Origin: Lachnospiraceae bacterium UBA4317
GTDB taxonomy: Bacteria; Bacillota_A; Clostridia; Lachnospirales; Lachnospiraceae
Length of the DNA: 5,692 nucleotides
Direction: 5' to 3'
NCBI GenBank assembly: GCA_002394525.1
Contig: DGUF01000187.1
Span: 1,769 to 7,460, forward strand
Shown: positions 4,640-5,692 of the stretch, one piece after another
Position numbering within the stretch: the first letter of the stretch is position 1
Layout of the letters: every line of letters starts with the position of its first letter
Position numbers and translations under genes: made by a program
The notes under the pieces: generated by a model
What the model was told of the DNA's origin: nothing
The model's database searches: none
What the model saw: the letters and a program-made list of their open reading frames with translations, nothing else

Positions 4640-5692
4640 TGTAGAGGCCGGGGTAGAGAAGGAGCAGCATGGGATAGAGCTCAAGTCTGCCTGCCAGCAT
4701 GTCAAACATGAGGATAAACTTGGAGGGCAGGGACAGGTGGCCGAAATTGGCCGCGGGGCCGACCGCCGCGAGGCCGGGACCTATGTTGTTGAAGGTCGCC
4801 GCGACAGCGGTGAAGACGGTCTCCAGACTCTGGCCGCCGTCAAAGAGGGTGACCAGGAGGACAGAGACCGTAAAGATGACCACATAAACGCCGACGTACA
4901 TGACGACGGACCGGACGGTCTCGCGCTCGACGGGCTTGCCGTCCATCTGGACAGCCGTGACGGCGCGGGGGTGGACATAGTGGTGGACCTCCTGGAGGCC
5001 GGCCTTGATCAGGATGACGATCCTGGAGACCTTGATGCCGCCGCCGGTGGAGCCCGCGCAGGCGCCGATAAACATGATCAGGACGAGCAGGCAGCGGGAA
5101 TACTGGGGCCAGAGGTCAAAATCCACGGTCCCGTAGCCGGTCGTGGTGATGACCGAGCCGACCTGGAAGGCGGCGTGGTGGAAGGCCAGGAAGATGTTGT
5201 CGAAGAGGCCTCTGATGTTGATCGTGATCGTTATGATGCAGAAGGCGATGATGGCAAAGTACCAGCGCACCTCGGTGAGCCGGAAGGCTTCCTTTTTGTC
5301 CTTTCCCAGAAAGAGGAAGAAGTAGGCGTTGAAGTTGACGCCGAACAGGATCATGAAGACCGTGATGATCGCCTGCTGGATCACGGGGTAGCTGCCCACG
5401 CTGTCTCTGAGGATGCCGAAGCCTCCGGTACCGGCCGTGCCGAAGCTGAGGCAGAGGGTATCAAAGAGGGGCATGCCCGCGAGCAGGAGCAGGACGATCT
5501 CGACAACGGTCATGCCGAAGTAGATCAGGTAGAGGATCTTGGCTGTGTCGCGGATCTTGGGAACCAGCTTGCCGACGACCGGGCCCGGGCTCTCCGCCCG
5601 CATCAGGTGCATCTGACTGCCCATCATCCTGCGCTTGCGCATGGGCATGATGGCCAGGACGAAGACAATGACGCCCATGCCGCCGACCCAGT
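4629..5692 (-). CDS. trkH: TrkH/KtrB-type K+ uptake channel subunit, 3' part (cut by window edge)
   Basis: The frame is open to the right edge, so the start lies outside; about 353 C-terminal residues are present, of roughly 480 in the family. This integral membrane protein is the ion-conducting subunit of Trk/Ktr potassium uptake, normally gated by a cytoplasmic TrkA/KtrA nucleotide-binding partner, which is not in this window. Numbering from the Met at 5678, preceded by WVGG, the first visible phrase is WVGGMGVIVFVLAI, a family hallmark. Three of the four selectivity-filter loops are visible: TAGTGGFG (81-88), TTTGYG (178-183) and NNIGPGL (297-303). The intramembrane loop GACAGSTGGGIKVSR is at 205-219. 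Hydrophobic helices alternate with these pore loops, and the end GRLELYPMLLLLYP is typical of the TrkH C-terminus, so the 3' end is intact. Codons strongly favour G or C in third position. No canonical terminator follows; a stable GC hairpin lies about 180 nt downstream. Confidence 0.95.
   Translation of the reverse strand, partial: WVGGMGVIVFVLAIMPMRKRRMMGSQMHLMRAESPGPVVGKLVPKIRDTAKILYLIYFGMTVVEIVLLLLAGMPLFDTLCLSFGTAGTGGFGILRDSVGSYPVIQQAIITVFMILFGVNFNAYFFLFLGKDKKEAFRLTEVRWYFAIIAFCIITITINIRGLFDNIFLAFHHAAFQVGSVITTTGYGTVDFDLWPQYSRCLLVLIMFIGACAGSTGGGIKVSRIVILIKAGLQEVHHYVHPRAVTAVQMDGKPVERETVRSVVMYVGVYVVIFTVSVLLVTLFDGGQSLETVFTAVAATFNNIGPGLAAVGPAANFGHLSLPSKFILMFDMLAGRLELYPMLLLLYPGLYRNR

Noticed and set aside
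4370..4705. 111-residue minus-strand open frame overlapping the trkH 3' end
   Set aside because: It is out of frame with trkH, begins inside trkH without a ribosome site, and is low-complexity because of the tandem repeat.

Overview
The window comes from a moderately GC-rich member of the Bacillota, most likely class Clostridia and plausibly a Lachnospiraceae-type gut anaerobe. The grounds are a secreted Amidase_6 protein with GW-type cell-wall-binding repeats, a bacterial FatA/FatB-type acyl-ACP thioesterase, a CvfB-type S1 protein, a TrkH potassium channel and a tRNA-Gln without an encoded CCA. The placement is an inference from gene content and codon style; no marker gene is present. Every convincing gene lies on the minus strand, so the text is best read from the right edge to the left.

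Right part (4629-5692): the 3' two thirds of a trkH/ktrB-type K+ uptake subunit, whose 5' end lies beyond the window. It is followed by about 300 bases without a gene (4328-4628), holding a degenerate tandem repeat (4508-4639) and a very stable GC hairpin (4427-4450). Next comes a compact tRNA unit: a near-consensus promoter (4299-4327), tRNA-Gln(CUG) (4185-4257) and a strong intrinsic terminator (4140-4172).

Middle (3432-4139): about 700 bases with no convincing gene. The right half (3833-4139) holds several hairpins of unknown role. At 3804-3832 there is a near-consensus minus-strand promoter, TAGACA-17-TATAAT. Its expected start site leaves a leader of about 366 nt, rich in inverted repeats, before the next gene.

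Left part (1-3431): a tightly packed cluster read leftward. First is a large secreted Amidase_6 protein with eight C-terminal wall-binding repeats (TTG start at 3431). Next is a possible 53-residue small ORF that overlaps its neighbours at both ends. Then come an acyl-ACP thioesterase and the 5' part of a cvfB-like two-S1-domain RNA-binding gene. Overlaps of 8, 14 and 41 nt, with no terminator in between, suggest one transcript with translational coupling. The products span cell-wall hydrolysis, fatty-acid release and RNA binding, with no obvious shared pathway beyond envelope biology.

No CRISPR array, insertion sequence, prophage or toxin system is visible. The parts most worth a second look are the long structured leader of the amidase gene, the fully overlapped small ORF, and the unexplained hairpins and repeats around the tRNA.
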